Shown here piece by piece: positions 47,465 through 58,223 of a DNA stretch of 64,000 nucleotides. Source of the stretch: Neisseria sp. 83E34 (GTDB taxonomy: Bacteria > Pseudomonadota > Gammaproteobacteria > Burkholderiales > Neisseriaceae); NCBI RefSeq assembly GCF_001308015.1, contig NZ_LGYH01000007.1:1-64000 (forward strand), read 5' to 3'. A model generated the notes under the pieces. It saw nothing but the letters and a program-made list of their open reading frames with translations, was not told where the DNA came from and searched no databases. The position numbers were made by a program, and so were the translations under genes. How positions within the stretch are numbered: the first letter of the stretch is position 1; each line of letters opens with the position of its first letter.

Positions 47465-48430
47465 ATGCTCTCTATTTTATTAAAACCCTATTTATTACTG
47501 AAAATGTTACTCGGCTTGGTTATCGTGCCCGCAGGTGCCCAAGCTGCCCAGTGCAACTATACCGATTTAGATGTGGTCGTACTTGGGTCGGGCGGGCCGG
47601 AATTGAGCGACAAACGTGCATCCACAGGTTATTTGGTGCGGGAAAACGGCAAAGCCCGCTTTATTATTGATTTCGGTGCGGGCGCTTCCCTCAATTTCGA
47701 ACGGGTCGGCGGCAGCATAAAAGATCTGGAAGCTCTTTTATTCACCCACTTCCATGTCGACCACTCTAACGATCTGCCTGCTTTGGTTAAAGCGTCTTTC
47801 TTCTCCGAGCGCGAACGCGACCTGCCGATCTACGGCCCTACCGGCAACCACACCATTCCCACCACACCTGAATTTATCGAGCGCCATTTCGGCGAACAGG
47901 GTGTTTATCCCTATCTTTCCGACTTTCTTACCGGAGATGCTGCCTTTTCTTTAAAACCCATTGCGGTAAATGCAGACAAAGCCCAGCCCCAACTGTTTGA
48001 AACCCAAATCGGCGGCTTTACCCTGAAAGCCATTCCGGTAGAACACGGCCTGCTGCCTTCTTTAGGCTGGCGCATTGAGAAAAACGGCTGTTCCGTTACC
48101 GTATCGGGCGACACCAGCAATACGGGCAAAACGCTGGATATTTTAGCTGAAAACACCGACATATTTATCGCCCACAATGCCGTACCTGAAAGCAGCAAAG
48201 ACTCGATTGCTTTAAAACTGCATATGCCGCCTTCTGAAATCGGCAGAATTGCCCGGAAAACCAAAAGCCGCAGCTTGGTGCTTTCACATTTTATGCACCG
48301 CACGGAAAATGCGAAACCGTCCACCACCTCAGCCATCCGCCAAAGCTATAAAGGGCCGCTTTCTTTTGCCGAAGACTGCGATATCTACTCTTTAAAAAGC
48401 GGTATGAAAACCGGTAGCTGCAAGCAATAA
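47465..48430 (+). CDS. periplasmic metallo-beta-lactamase-fold hydrolase
   Basis: A 321-aa protein with an N-terminal signal peptide (cleavage near A-Q-A-A, about residue 24) and a metallo-beta-lactamase fold. The motif H-F-H-V-D-H-S (about 97-103) gives the HxHxDH zinc site, S-G-D-T-S-N-T supplies the bridging Asp, and late L-S-H-F-M-H the final His. The RNase Z/arylsulfatase-like subgroup fits, but export argues against an RNA substrate. The start at 47465 is chosen for AGG-TTGG upstream and because the signal peptide starts there. It lies downstream of the sRNA terminator. Function not known. Confidence 0.8.
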   Translation: MLSILLKPYLLLKMLLGLVIVPAGAQAAQCNYTDLDVVVLGSGGPELSDKRASTGYLVRENGKARFIIDFGAGASLNFERVGGSIKDLEALLFTHFHVDHSNDLPALVKASFFSERERDLPIYGPTGNHTIPTTPEFIERHFGEQGVYPYLSDFLTGDAAFSLKPIAVNADKAQPQLFETQIGGFTLKAIPVEHGLLPSLGWRIEKNGCSVTVSGDTSNTGKTLDILAENTDIFIAHNAVPESSKDSIALKLHMPPSEIGRIARKTKSRSLVLSHFMHRTENAKPSTTSAIRQSYKGPLSFAEDCDIYSLKSGMKTGSCKQ

Positions 48431-48452
48431 AGCCTATATAGTGTAGATATAA

Positions 48453-48487
48453 GAATGCCTGTCTGACAATTTTTCAGACAGGCATTC
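48453..48487. terminator. DUS terminator between convergent genes
   Basis: 14-bp arms (48453-48466, 48474-48487). The right arm is an exact DUS; the left ends TGAC rather than TGAA. It serves the MBL gene and the LprI-like gene, which face each other. Confidence 0.7.
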
Positions 48488-48502
48488 AGTCAAACACCCT
48501 TT

Positions 48503-49537
48503 TTACTGGATACTGTATCCCTTCAAATACTGGATGCGCTCGCGCGTCATACGGGTGCTGCATTGCAATTGCAGATATTCCGCCTGCTGCGGATCACCGG
48601 CACGTGCGGCTGCCCGGCGGCAGCTGTTGTTTTTCTGATTAATCCAGTCGCGCTGCTCATCAACCAGCTCTTTACGCACGGTTTGATCCATATTGTTCCA
48701 GATACGGTTGATTTCACCATCTGCCGCATCATAGTTATTGCGCGCCTGATCGAGCTCTGCAGCAGAAAGGCCCGGGGTATTGTGCGTATCTGCGGGTGAA
48801 ATGGTTTCGGCAGGCTGCTGATGATCAGAAAAATCAAACACAGATGATGCGCTGTTATCTTCCAAGATACTTTGCGGATCACGTTCAAACGGCGATGGCT
48901 GCTGTTCATCAGCATCTTTGACTTCGCTGCGTAACTGTTTTAAGGCTTCTTCTTTGGAAACGGGCTTGCCGTTAATCAATACATGGTTTTTTACACCATA
49001 GGGCAGCAGCAAGGCAGATACGGCGTCAGCCGTATTGTTCAAGTCGTCCACCAAACTGATACTCACACCACCTTCACCCGGAATAGCTTTATAACGCAAA
49101 GTTTGGCTGAACACGCCGCTGCCATTGTAAGCCGTTTTGCCGCTGCCCGTATGACGCTGAAGAATGCTATTCATATCCTGCTGCCCGTAAATCAAAGGCG
49201 CATTGTTATAAGCAGTCTGTAAAACTTGGTAAGGTACGGTCACATTTAGCTGAGCCGAACACACGGGATGGGTTTCATTAGTGGCGGCGGCATTTTCTAA
49301 TTTAATATCCAATTCGCTACCGGCCGCAATAACTTTATCGGCATCAACATATTGGCGGTTGTCATTTTGAGAATAATGGCGTGCTTTTTGTTTGATCGAG
49401 TCCTGCATCAAAGTACGCACGTTTTGCAAAACCGCAGGGTCTTTACATGAGAGTTGGACATTCTGCTTAGGCTTGTCGTCACCGCAGGCAGCCAATGATG
49501 CGGCAACAAAAGTTAAGGTCAGCAGTTTTTTATACAT
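48503..49537 (-). CDS. lipoprotein with C-terminal LprI (DUF1311) domain
   Basis: A 344-aa exported lipoprotein with lipobox L-A-A-C at residues 15-18. The middle is unrecognised. The last ~90 residues, with four cysteine-associated helices (D-A-A-D-G-E-I-N-R-I-W-N, E-Q-R-D-W-I-N-Q-K-N-N-S-C and L-Q-C), fit the lysozyme-inhibitor LprI-type domain. That domain family can inhibit host lysozyme in some bacteria. Whether this one does is an inference. Confidence 0.75.
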   Translation of the reverse strand: MYKKLLTLTFVAASLAACGDDKPKQNVQLSCKDPAVLQNVRTLMQDSIKQKARHYSQNDNRQYVDADKVIAAGSELDIKLENAAATNETHPVCSAQLNVTVPYQVLQTAYNNAPLIYGQQDMNSILQRHTGSGKTAYNGSGVFSQTLRYKAIPGEGGVSISLVDDLNNTADAVSALLLPYGVKNHVLINGKPVSKEEALKQLRSEVKDADEQQPSPFERDPQSILEDNSASSVFDFSDHQQPAETISPADTHNTPGLSAAELDQARNNYDAADGEINRIWNNMDQTVRKELVDEQRDWINQKNNSCRRAAARAGDPQQAEYLQLQCSTRMTRERIQYLKGYSIQ

Positions 49538-49579
49538 GTTCTGGCTTCCATTTATCGAAAAGTAAGCGCTATCATAGCA

Positions 49580-49618
49580 AAAAGCACTTGAAACAGGTAA
49601 CTAGTTTCAAGTGCTTTT
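49580..49618 (-). terminator. terminator of gltS
   Basis: A perfect 15-bp stem (49580-49594 with 49604-49618, arm AAAAGCACTTGAAAC) with a 9-nt loop, 16 nt after the gltS stop. It is not DUS-derived. Confidence 0.88.
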
Positions 49619-49633
49619 CAGTTTGCTTGCTGA

Positions 49634-50875
49634 TTATTTGAGGAAGCTAACGAAAGTCTGCAGGATAACAACGTTAATCAAGTCAACGAAGAACGCGCCC
49701 ACCATCGGCACAATCAGGAAAGCTTTGTGTGAAGGACCGAAGCGCTCGGTAATGGACTGCATATTGGCAACCGCAGTCGGCGTAGCACCCAAGCCGAAAC
49801 CGCAATGACCGGCCGCCAAAACAGCTGAATCATAGTTACGCCCCATAACATTATAGGTAACGAAATAGGCAAACAAAATCATCACGATGGTTTGCACCAC
49901 CAAGATGGCCGTTACCGGGCCGGCCAAACCGGTCAACTCCCACAGTTTCAAATTCAGCAAAGCCATGGCCAAGAAGAGCGACAAAGATGCATTACCAAAC
50001 ACGTCGATGGCGCGGTCAAACATGTTAAATTTGAAACCGATGGTCAAAATATTGCGCAGGATTACACCGCCACCCAAAGCCCACACGAATTTCGGCAAGT
50101 CGAATAAATAATCCTTGTCAATGCCGTCCATCACTTCGGCAAATGCCAAACAGGCAGCAAACATAGCCAATGTTTCAATGGCTGAACTGGCCGTAATCAG
50201 GCGTGATTGGTCGGGGTGCTCGAACACATCATCTGTATTTTGGTCTGCACCTCCAGCAATTTGTGCATGAATCGCGGCCTTCAGCTCGGCGTCGCCTTGG
50301 GGTTTACGCCCCATTTTATTCAGCAAACGGCGGGCAACCGGGCCACCGATCAAACCGCCGAACACCAAACCGAATGTCGCGCTGGCGATACCCAAACCGG
50401 TCGCACCCACCACCCCATGTTCTTTTTCAAACAAAGGCCCCCACGCACCCGCCGTACCATGACCGCCGGTTAATGTAATGGAGCCGGTAATCAAACCGAG
50501 CAGCGGATCCAAACCAAATGCGCTGGCCATGCCGACGCCTACTACGTTTTGCACAATGATGTAGAAACCGACAACGATAGTAAACAAAACCAGCGGGAAT
50601 CCGCCTGCTTTCAAGCGTGAGAAATCCGCGCTCAAACCAATGGAGATAAAGAAAATCAACATAAAAGCATCTTGCAGCGGTTTCTCAAACTTGAAGCTGA
50701 CGCCGTAAAATGCATGCAAAGCATAAAGAATCGCAGCGGCCACCAAACCGCCCGCTACCGGCTCGGGAATATTGAAATCTCTTAAGAATTTGATTTTATT
50801 AACCATTAACTTACCAAACAGTAAAACAATGGTCGCGGCAATCAGCGTATAGTAGCTGTTGAATACCCATTCCAT
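49634..50875 (-). CDS. gltS: sodium/glutamate symporter
   Basis: A 413-aa inner membrane carrier of the GltS (ESS) family that takes up glutamate with Na+. Two homologous halves of five helices each carry glycine-rich re-entrant loops; G-G-H-G-T-A-G-A-W is seen near 138 and G-H-C-G-F-G-L-G-A-T-P-T-A near 355. The length and the opening (long first helix, then N-I-P-E-P-V-A-G-G) are typical. Confidence 0.94.
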   Translation of the reverse strand: MEWVFNSYYTLIAATIVLLFGKLMVNKIKFLRDFNIPEPVAGGLVAAAILYALHAFYGVSFKFEKPLQDAFMLIFFISIGLSADFSRLKAGGFPLVLFTIVVGFYIIVQNVVGVGMASAFGLDPLLGLITGSITLTGGHGTAGAWGPLFEKEHGVVGATGLGIASATFGLVFGGLIGGPVARRLLNKMGRKPQGDAELKAAIHAQIAGGADQNTDDVFEHPDQSRLITASSAIETLAMFAACLAFAEVMDGIDKDYLFDLPKFVWALGGGVILRNILTIGFKFNMFDRAIDVFGNASLSLFLAMALLNLKLWELTGLAGPVTAILVVQTIVMILFAYFVTYNVMGRNYDSAVLAAGHCGFGLGATPTAVANMQSITERFGPSHKAFLIVPMVGAFFVDLINVVILQTFVSFLK

Positions 50876-51187
50876 AAGTTTTTTCTTTCCTTAGTTGATG
50901 TTTTTTTGAGAACTTTTTAAGACAAAAGCCCGAAAGGCAGAATATTAGGGGAAGAGTTAAAAATTGTCAAAGCACTTTGATATTTTTATTTCAGCAAACA
51001 GGTTTTTTGGGCGTTTTTTATTAAAATGAAAATAAAATCAAAAGGTTTATAGCAGAAATATTTCAGACAGGCATTGTAAATTTTTTCAAGCACGAGGATG
51101 GCGAACATACAATTTTTAAATTGTTTCGCTATGAAAGCTCATCAGATTTCTAAATAAACCGACGAACCCAATGCCTGTCTGAAAAAA
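50876..51187. other. intergenic region upstream of gltS
   Basis: About 310 bp with one lone DUS (51062-51073) and a second (51172-51183) next to the glnA terminator. It is A+T-rich near 50990-51060. It should hold the gltS promoter on the minus strand. No gene was seen. Confidence 0.45.
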
Positions 51188-51211
51188 GCCCGGACAGATA
51201 ACTATCCGGGC
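51188..51211 (-). terminator. terminator of glnA
   Basis: On the minus strand GCCCGGA-type arms (51188-51194 with 51205-51211) form a stem followed by TTTTTT, 44 nt after the glnA stop. An exact DUS (51172-51183) follows directly. Confidence 0.8.
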
Positions 51212-51254
51212 CTAAGTGCTTATTTGATGTGTGATTATTTTTCAGATGATATTT

Positions 51255-52673
51255 TTAGAGTGAGTAATACATTTCAAACTCAAGCGGATGCGGCGCCATG
51301 CGGATACGCTTCACATCTTCTGATTTAAATGCAATGTAGCTGTCAATCCAATCTTTGCTGAACACGCCGCCGCGCAGCAAGAATTCATGATCGGCTTTTA
51401 AGGCTTCCAGTGCTTCTTCCAGCGAGGCGCATACGGTTGGCACCAGTGCATCTTCTTCCGGCGGTAAGTCGTAAAGGTTTTTATCTGCCGGATCGCCCGG
51501 ATGGATTTTGTTTTGAATGCCATCCAAACCTGCCATCAGCAAAGCGGCGAAACACAAATACGGATTGGCCATCGGATCAGGGAAACGGGCTTCGATGCGG
51601 CGCGCTTTGCTGCTGTTTACGGCAGGAATGCGGATGGAAGCAGAGCGGTTTTTCGCCGAATAAGCTAATTTGGTAGGCGCTTCAAAATGCGGCACCAAAC
51701 GCTTGTAAGAGTTGGTGGAAGGATTGGTAATCGCGTTCAAGGCTTTGGCATGCTTGATGATGCCGCCGATATAATAAAGCGCGGTTTCAGACAGGCCTGC
51801 GTAACCGTCACCGGCAAACAGGTTTTGCCCGTCTTTCCAGATGGATTGGTGAACGTGCATGCCGCTGCCGTTATCGCCCATAATCGGTTTGGGCATGAAG
51901 GTGGCGGTTTTGCCGAAATTGTGTGCCACGTTCCAAATCACATATTTCATGTCTTGCGTCCAGTCGGCGCGTTTGAGTAAGGTGCTGAACTTGGTGCCGA
52001 TTTCCATTTGCGTACCGGTGCCCACTTCGGCATGGTGCACTTCAACCGGAATACCGATATCTTCCAAAACCGTTACCATCGCAGAGCGCAAGTCTTGGCC
52101 GGAATCAACCGGCGCTACGGGGGCATAACCGCCTTTCACTGTCGGGCGGTGGCCGGTGTTTTGACCGTCTAAGTGCAGGCCGCTGCTCCAGGCGCCGCTT
52201 TCAGACGTGATTTCAAAACGGGCTTTGTGCATATGGGTTTCGAAAGCAATGCCGTCAAACACAAAAAATTCCGGTTCGGGGCCGAAAAAGGCGGTGTCAC
52301 CGATACCGGAAGATTTCAGATAGGCTTCTGCACGGCGGGCAATGGAGCGCGGATCACGGTCATAGCCTTGGCCATTTGCCGGGTCGATAACGTCACAAGT
52401 GAGCACCACGGTGGCATCGTCGAAAAAAGGGTCAAGATACGCAGTGGAAGCGTCTGGGCGCAGCTGCATATCGGAAGCTTGAATGCCTTTCCAGCCGCCG
52501 ATAGAAGAGCCGTCAAACGCCTGACCGTTTTCAAACCATTCTTCAGGATCATCCAAAACAACGCTGGCAGGTATCGTAAAATGGTGTTGTTTGCCTTTGG
52601 TATCCGTAAAACGTAAATCAACGAAGCGAGCTTCGTTTTCTTCAATTAACCGCACAACATCTTTGATAGACAT
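51255..52673 (-). CDS. glnA: glutamine synthetase, type I
   Basis: Makes glutamine from glutamate, ammonia and ATP as a cytoplasmic dodecamer. The 472-aa protein has the D-G-S-S signature near 55, the ATP-site region F-M-P-K-P-I-x-G-D-N-G-S-G-M-H, and the tyrosine adenylylation site in N-L-Y-D-L-P-P-E (about residue 397). Activity is therefore probably controlled by the GlnE/PII cascade. The ATG at 52673 is preferred: GGAG lies 9 nt upstream. An ATG five codons earlier overlaps that site. Confidence 0.96.
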   Translation of the reverse strand: MSIKDVVRLIEENEARFVDLRFTDTKGKQHHFTIPASVVLDDPEEWFENGQAFDGSSIGGWKGIQASDMQLRPDASTAYLDPFFDDATVVLTCDVIDPANGQGYDRDPRSIARRAEAYLKSSGIGDTAFFGPEPEFFVFDGIAFETHMHKARFEITSESGAWSSGLHLDGQNTGHRPTVKGGYAPVAPVDSGQDLRSAMVTVLEDIGIPVEVHHAEVGTGTQMEIGTKFSTLLKRADWTQDMKYVIWNVAHNFGKTATFMPKPIMGDNGSGMHVHQSIWKDGQNLFAGDGYAGLSETALYYIGGIIKHAKALNAITNPSTNSYKRLVPHFEAPTKLAYSAKNRSASIRIPAVNSSKARRIEARFPDPMANPYLCFAALLMAGLDGIQNKIHPGDPADKNLYDLPPEEDALVPTVCASLEEALEALKADHEFLLRGGVFSKDWIDSYIAFKSEDVKRIRMAPHPLEFEMYYSL

Positions 52674-53015
52674 GTTGTTGTTCTCCATAAACTCAAATCA
52701 TTAAATTCAGTAAAATAATATTTTTTCCGCTGCGTTTGAATCTGCCCGCAGCATCCATTAAGTATTCCGGTTATCCTCGGATTGTTTCAGAGCATATTTG
52801 CGCCGTCAATATAAATCATATTTGCCGAATCGGCAGCTTTTTTAATTTTTCAAAAACAAAAGGATAATTTTACACGGAATGTAGCAGATCAATGTGTGGT
52901 GTTTGGGTTGATAACCATGCCTGTCTGAAAGAACACGTTAAACCTTTTCAGACAGGCTTCATCTTATACAATGTTTGCCCCATAATAACGAAAATCGACT
53001 TAACGCAGAAATATC
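52674..53015. other. divergent region between glnA and aroE
   Basis: 342 bp that should contain the glnA and aroE promoters. It is A+T-rich around 52800-52870. A DUS (52918-52929) and a partner with one change (52947-52958) lie close to aroE. No gene was seen and no sigma-54 type GG-N10-GC element was recognised. Confidence 0.4.
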
Positions 53016-53831
53016 ATGACAACCGCACATTATGCCGTGTTCGGCAATCCGATTGCACACAGCAAATCGCCCGAAATCCACGGGCGATTTGCCGCTCAAG
53101 AAGGCGCCTGCATCGAATACCGGCGGATTTTGGCCGAGCCCAACGCATTTGCCGAAGCGGCCGCCGAATTTTTCGCACAAGGCGGCCAAGGAGCCAACGT
53201 TACCGTGCCGTTTAAAACCGATGCTTATCATTGGGCAAACGAGCTTTCCGAACGCGCATCAGCCGCCGGCGCGGTCAACACCTTAATCCGACTGCCCGAT
53301 GGCCGCATCCGAGGTGATAACACCGACGGTATCGGTTTGGTTAAAGACATTGTTGAAAACCACGCCGTCGGGCTTACGGGCAAAAAAATACTGTTATTGG
53401 GCGCAGGCGGCGCCGTACACGGCGTTATCCGCCCATTGCTTGACCAGTCGCCGCACAGCCTGACCATTGCCAACCGCACATTCAGCAAAGCACAAGCTTT
53501 AGCAGATGAATTCGGTATCGAAGCAGTAGAATTCGGCAAACTGCCACCCAATCATTACGACATCATCATTAACGGCACATCCGGCAGCCTGAGCGGCCAA
53601 GTGCCTGATATTCAACCCGATGTGTTTGGCCGGTGCATTTTGGCCTACGATATGGTGTATGGCAGCGAACCTACTGCTTTTCTTACCTTCGCTCAAAATG
53701 CTGGCGCGCAGCACATTGCCGACGGCCTCGGCATGCTGGTGGCACAAGCTGCATTTTCCTATGAACTCTGGCGCGGCTTCTCCCCCGAAATCCGCCCCGT
53801 TATCGAATGGATGAAACATGGGCGCGATTAA
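53016..53831 (+). CDS. aroE: shikimate dehydrogenase
   Basis: Reduces 3-dehydroshikimate to shikimate with NADPH in the aromatic amino acid pathway. The 271-aa protein has the substrate site [10 protein letters not shown] (about 8-17), N-V-T-V-P-F-K near 60, the conserved D-N-T-D-G, and the dinucleotide loop G-A-G-G-A-V-H-G near 130. It overlaps mtgA by 14 bp, so the two are co-translated. Confidence 0.95.
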   Translation: MTTAHYAVFGNPIAHSKSPEIHGRFAAQEGACIEYRRILAEPNAFAEAAAEFFAQGGQGANVTVPFKTDAYHWANELSERASAAGAVNTLIRLPDGRIRGDNTDGIGLVKDIVENHAVGLTGKKILLLGAGGAVHGVIRPLLDQSPHSLTIANRTFSKAQALADEFGIEAVEFGKLPPNHYDIIINGTSGSLSGQVPDIQPDVFGRCILAYDMVYGSEPTAFLTFAQNAGAQHIADGLGMLVAQAAFSYELWRGFSPEIRPVIEWMKHGRD

Positions 53832-54504
53832 ATGGCTGATTGCCTTGCCTTTTATGGCTTTCATTCTCTTCAATGCTTATGTGTACGGCAACATTTTAAC
53901 TTACCGCGCCGTCGCGCCCAGCCAAACCGCCTTTATGAAAATGCGGATGAGCGAATACCGAAGCATCGGAAAAGAAGTGGCTTTAGACTACCGCTGGGTG
54001 CCTTACAACCAGATTTCCACCAACCTGAAAAAAGCCCTGATTGCCTCTGAAGACGCCAAATTCGCCGCTCACGACGGTTTCGACTGGAGCGGCATCCGCC
54101 ACGCCATGAAACGCAACCAGCAAAGCGGTAGGATTAAAGGCGGCGGTTCAACCATCAGCCAGCAGCTGTCGAAAAACCTGTTTCTCAACGATTGGCAAAG
54201 TTATATCCGCAAAGGCGAAGAAGCGGCTATTACCGCCATGATGGAAGCCACAACGGATAAAGACCGCATTTTCGAAATTTACTTAAACGTAATCGAATGG
54301 GGGCACGGCATCTTCGGCGCGGAAGCTGCCTCGCAACATTTTTTCAAAAAAAGCGCAGCAAACCTTACCAAGCAGCAAGCCGCCCTACTAACCGCCCGTG
54401 TACCCGCACCGCTGTTTTATGCCGACAATCCCAAAAGCAAACGCTTACGCGGCAAGGCAAATATTGTATTGCGGCGGATGGGCTCGGCAGAATTGCCTGA
54501 GTGA
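53818..54504 (+). CDS. mtgA: monofunctional biosynthetic peptidoglycan transglycosylase
   Basis: A 228-aa glycosyltransferase family 51 enzyme that polymerises lipid II into glycan strands at the inner membrane. An N-terminal transmembrane anchor (about 5-25) is followed by the GT51 motifs S-E-D-A-K-F-x-x-H-D-G (about 77-87), G-G-S-T-I-S-Q-Q-L-x-K-N-L-F-L, and [10 protein letters not shown]-x-G-I-F-G-A-E-A-A. No transpeptidase domain is present. The start lies inside the end of aroE. Confidence 0.94.
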   Translation: MGAIKWLIALPFMAFILFNAYVYGNILTYRAVAPSQTAFMKMRMSEYRSIGKEVALDYRWVPYNQISTNLKKALIASEDAKFAAHDGFDWSGIRHAMKRNQQSGRIKGGGSTISQQLSKNLFLNDWQSYIRKGEEAAITAMMEATTDKDRIFEIYLNVIEWGHGIFGAEAASQHFFKKSAANLTKQQAALLTARVPAPLFYADNPKSKRLRGKANIVLRRMGSAELPE

Positions 54505-54602
54505 TTGGATTGGGAATACCACTCAAAAACAGCACCCTCGGCATACCCGCAGTTGACCCAAGTATTTTTTAGAGTCAGCAATATTGTTTAACGCACACAG
54601 CA

Positions 54603-54637
54603 AAATGCCTGTCTGAAAAATTTTCAGACAGGCATTT
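54603..54637. terminator. paired DUS terminator between convergent genes
   Basis: 17-bp arms (54603-54619, 54621-54637) with a one-base loop, both exact DUS, between mtgA and the unknown gene at 54662. Confidence 0.78.
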
Positions 54638-54661
54638 CCACTTTAAATATCGCAAACCTGA

Positions 54662-55813
54662 TTATGCGGAAGCTGCCGGCAGCAATTTGTGCAAATAAGG
54701 TTCTGCGCCGTGGCTGGTTTGAGCGTATAGGTTTTCGTCAGACAGCAAAGCGTCAATCATCTGCTCATCGCTCGCATACTGCCCGCGCAAAAGCTGCATT
54801 TGCTCTGCGGTAAACAAAGGGCAAAGCTTGTATCGGTATGCAAAGGCATCTTGATCAAAAATAAATTGCCGGGCAACCGCCACAAAAAGATTATGAATTT
54901 CACGAATGCGCTCAAGCTCCGATAATCCGCGCAGCGGCGCAAAAGCTTCCGGCAGCCGATTGCTGTCGGCCAACATCATTTCATACATATCGTCACGCGC
55001 ATCACGCAGCCATGTGTAAGCTTCTCGGCTGATGTTGAAATGGGTTTTCAGCAAAGGTACGCGGCTGCCTGCCAACTTCGGATAACTGCCTTGCGCCACC
55101 CAAGTATCGTATATGGTACGGATATCGGCCAATTGCGCAGCAATATCAACGGGCTTGAATGCTTCAATTTCAAACTGCGGCAGGCTCAACGGAAATGAAA
55201 TATCCATATTTTGCTGTTGCGCTTTATCCGCTCTGATTAATTGAACGACCTCTTCGCCCTCGTCTTCAAGGCAGAAGATATATAAGCGTGTAGAATTTTG
55301 CTCGTGTGCCAAAAGCTCATTTACCCAATAAACCAGCTCTTGCGCAATGGCTTTATAGGAGAATTTGCAATTGGCAGAAAAAACATTGATTAAATAAGTT
55401 TGACGGCCTGTCTGAATCAGTATGGGAGTAGTTGCAACCTTGCCGGCCCACTCAGGTAAAGGATTTAACTCGACAACATTGCTGCCTGTGCTGCCTGCCT
55501 GCCAGCTAACCTGCCATTCTGGGGCAGCAAAAGAAAGCATTTGAGCGAAAATCTCACCACAATTGCCATCGTGGTACACATCCTCATTTAACCAGAAATA
55601 TTGGTAATTCGGTGAGGCGGTTAATTGATCAAGTATGCTTTCTGCTTGTTGAAAGGTGGCGCTTTCAGTTGTTGGATCGACATCTGCTTTGTCACCCAAC
55701 AAACCGGCCCCAGCAAGCACACGAATGACTTGCTCACAACCTATTCCATTGTTTTTTAGATATGTTTCGTAGTCTGACCAACTGTTAAAGTTGTAAGTTA
55801 CAGCATTTTCCAT
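54662..55813 (-). CDS. unrecognised 383-aa protein
   Basis: I do not recognise this protein. It has no signal peptide or membrane helix, is acidic overall and rich in Gln, Leu and aromatic residues. A run of W/Y-rich segments (Y-Q-Y-F-W-L-N-E-D-V-Y-H-D-G-N-C-G) lies near 90. The C-terminal half looks helical. It is clearly coding: full-length frame, normal codon use, paired DUS on both sides, and a start next to its own intergenic region. It stands alone with no operon partner. The DUS flanks suggest it belongs to the species' own gene pool. Confidence 0.6.
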   Translation of the reverse strand: MENAVTYNFNSWSDYETYLKNNGIGCEQVIRVLAGAGLLGDKADVDPTTESATFQQAESILDQLTASPNYQYFWLNEDVYHDGNCGEIFAQMLSFAAPEWQVSWQAGSTGSNVVELNPLPEWAGKVATTPILIQTGRQTYLINVFSANCKFSYKAIAQELVYWVNELLAHEQNSTRLYIFCLEDEGEEVVQLIRADKAQQQNMDISFPLSLPQFEIEAFKPVDIAAQLADIRTIYDTWVAQGSYPKLAGSRVPLLKTHFNISREAYTWLRDARDDMYEMMLADSNRLPEAFAPLRGLSELERIREIHNLFVAVARQFIFDQDAFAYRYKLCPLFTAEQMQLLRGQYASDEQMIDALLSDENLYAQTSHGAEPYLHKLLPAASA

Positions 55814-55960
55814 ATGAATTGTCCCGTTATTTATTTATGTGGTTGTTATGGTTAAACCATTCAAAGCAGTCACTAAGCAGCATACTGCAAACAACAAGTT
55901 TTCGGTACGTTCGCAGAGTTAACTGTTTTAAAGCGATTTAACGATACAGCTTAATTTTTA

Positions 55961-56010
55961 ATGCCTGTCTGAAAAAAGCCGGTAATAACCAAACTTTTCA
56001 GGCAGGCATT
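55961..56010. repeat. DUS with degenerate partner
   Basis: An exact DUS (55962-55973) faces TTCAGGCAGGCA (55997-56008, one change). It lies after the small membrane protein gene (minus strand), about 50 nt from its stop. Confidence 0.55.
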
Positions 56011-56060
56011 GTGTGTTCTTTCACTTAAATCCGATCAGGCGGATACGGTAAACTGCATTA

Positions 56061-56387
56061 TCAGCCAACGGTTTCTTCCTCCTGTCTGAACAGGAAAGGC
56101 GCAGACCATGTTAAGAAACCGCCTGCTGCGGAACCGGCTAAAACATAGATAAACGGCATGGCAGGCATCAATAAAGATAAAGCAATTCCGAATAAAATCA
56201 AACCGGTTATGGCTCGGACTTGAGCGGATTGAACCAACAATGCGGATAAAACAGCAGCCAAAATACAATTCACAGCCAGCATTTGATTAAGATACGCAGT
56301 GCCTGCAACCATCAATAAAACAGGCGCCAGCATGATGCTGGATGCGGTTGAAAATAAAGCGATATTGCGGATTTGGTGCTTAATCAT
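56061..56387 (-). CDS. small hypothetical membrane protein
   Basis: A 108-aa protein with three or four hydrophobic helices (about 12-30, 36-54, 60-76, 80-97) and a charged E-E-E-T end. The overall size and pattern are those of small inner membrane proteins of unknown role. I cannot name a family. It stands alone between two DUS-bearing gaps. The start at 56387 has no strong ribosome binding site. Confidence 0.55.
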   Translation of the reverse strand: MIKHQIRNIALFSTASSIMLAPVLLMVAGTAYLNQMLAVNCILAAVLSALLVQSAQVRAITGLILFGIALSLLMPAMPFIYVLAGSAAGGFLTWSAPFLFRQEEETVG

Positions 56388-56737
56388 GTCAGTTTTCCCT
56401 GCGCGTTAAAATTTTGATGAATTTTAGTCCTTAAACAACCTTGAAAACGTTGGCAAAACTTATTTTTACGAATTAATACACAAATTGCATTTTTTGAAAA
56501 ATCGAAACAATTGGCAAAAAAATGCGATTCGAGAGATTTTTTTCACTTAATTTGTTGTTTTAAATAATGATTTATGGATACACATGAGGTTTAAGATAAC
56601 AAAACCATGTAAAAACGCTGTCTCATCCTTACAACTGAACGGTTATATTTTTCGACTAACGTATATGTTTTTTATTGATTCATTATGTGTAATTAGGTTT
56701 CACGGCTCGTTTAAGATTTTCAGACAGGCATCGAACA
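56388..56737. other. A+T-rich gap with a single DUS
   Basis: 350 bp, strongly A+T-rich. It has one exact DUS at 56719-56730, without an inverted partner. A short frame at 56584-56856 runs into the dapB terminator and does not look coding. Confidence 0.45.
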
Positions 56738-56765
56738 AAAAAGCAGGCTATACGGCCTGCTTTTT
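56738..56765 (-). terminator. terminator of dapB
   Basis: An 11-bp stem (56738-56748 with 56755-56765, core GCAGGC/GCCTGC) has an A/T-run on each side, 32 nt after the dapB stop. Confidence 0.85.
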
Positions 56766-56796
56766 AAAATGCGGCAATATTACCGCTACAACATGC

Positions 56797-57627
<831 letters not shown>

Positions 57628-58068
57628 TTAGCGGTCGGGCGTCCAAATCAGTTCGGGAGCAGGCTGAGCCTGTTGTGGCGCAGCGGGTTGCTGTTCAATC
57701 TGCTCTCCATAACGCTCTTTAAGCTGCTCAACGGCGTATTCGATAGCATTGCCCTCTGCTTTAACCAGTTGGTCGTTTTGGAATGTCAGCTTGAGATTGC
57801 GTTGCTCCTGAACGATGCCGTTGCGGCTGACTTCGTAGGTGTAATCCCATTGGTCGCCGCGAAATGCTGGACGCAGCAGCGGTGTACCCAATAAAGACTG
57901 CACTTGCTGGCGGCTCATGCCCGGTTGCAGCGAAACCACTGCGCGCGGGTCAAGCTCGTTGCCTTGAATGACTTTGAGTTTGTAGGACGGGATATTGGAG
58001 ATGCGTTCGGCGCTACAGCCGACCAAGCCGGCGGCAAACATCAGGGCGATTATGAGGGGTTTGTTCAC
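57628..58068 (-). CDS. bamE: outer membrane protein assembly factor BamE
   Basis: A 146-aa small lipoprotein of the BAM complex. The lipobox is L-V-G-C (C18). The SmpA/OmlA domain follows with R-A-V-V-S-L-Q-P-G-M-S-R-Q-Q-V-Q, then L-L-G-T-P-L and the W-D-Y-T-Y-E-V strand. The start is a GTG at 58068, supported by AAAGG 7 nt upstream. A C-terminal Gln/Pro-rich tail is extra. It faces fur across a 155-bp divergent gap. Confidence 0.92.
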   Translation of the reverse strand: MNKPLIIALMFAAGLVGCSAERISNIPSYKLKVIQGNELDPRAVVSLQPGMSRQQVQSLLGTPLLRPAFRGDQWDYTYEVSRNGIVQEQRNLKLTFQNDQLVKAEGNAIEYAVEQLKERYGEQIEQQPAAPQQAQPAPELIWTPDR

Positions 58069-58223
58069 GCTTTTACCTTTCCGATTGATATCGAGTGTAT
58101 TGTGGACTCTGTTGCGTAAAGGCTTATGATTAAAAACCTTTAATTATCCAATAGTGGGCAAAATGCTTAAAAATGCGTATTATAACGGCATTCACACAAC
58201 TTCGGTACGGATGGAAAGATACT

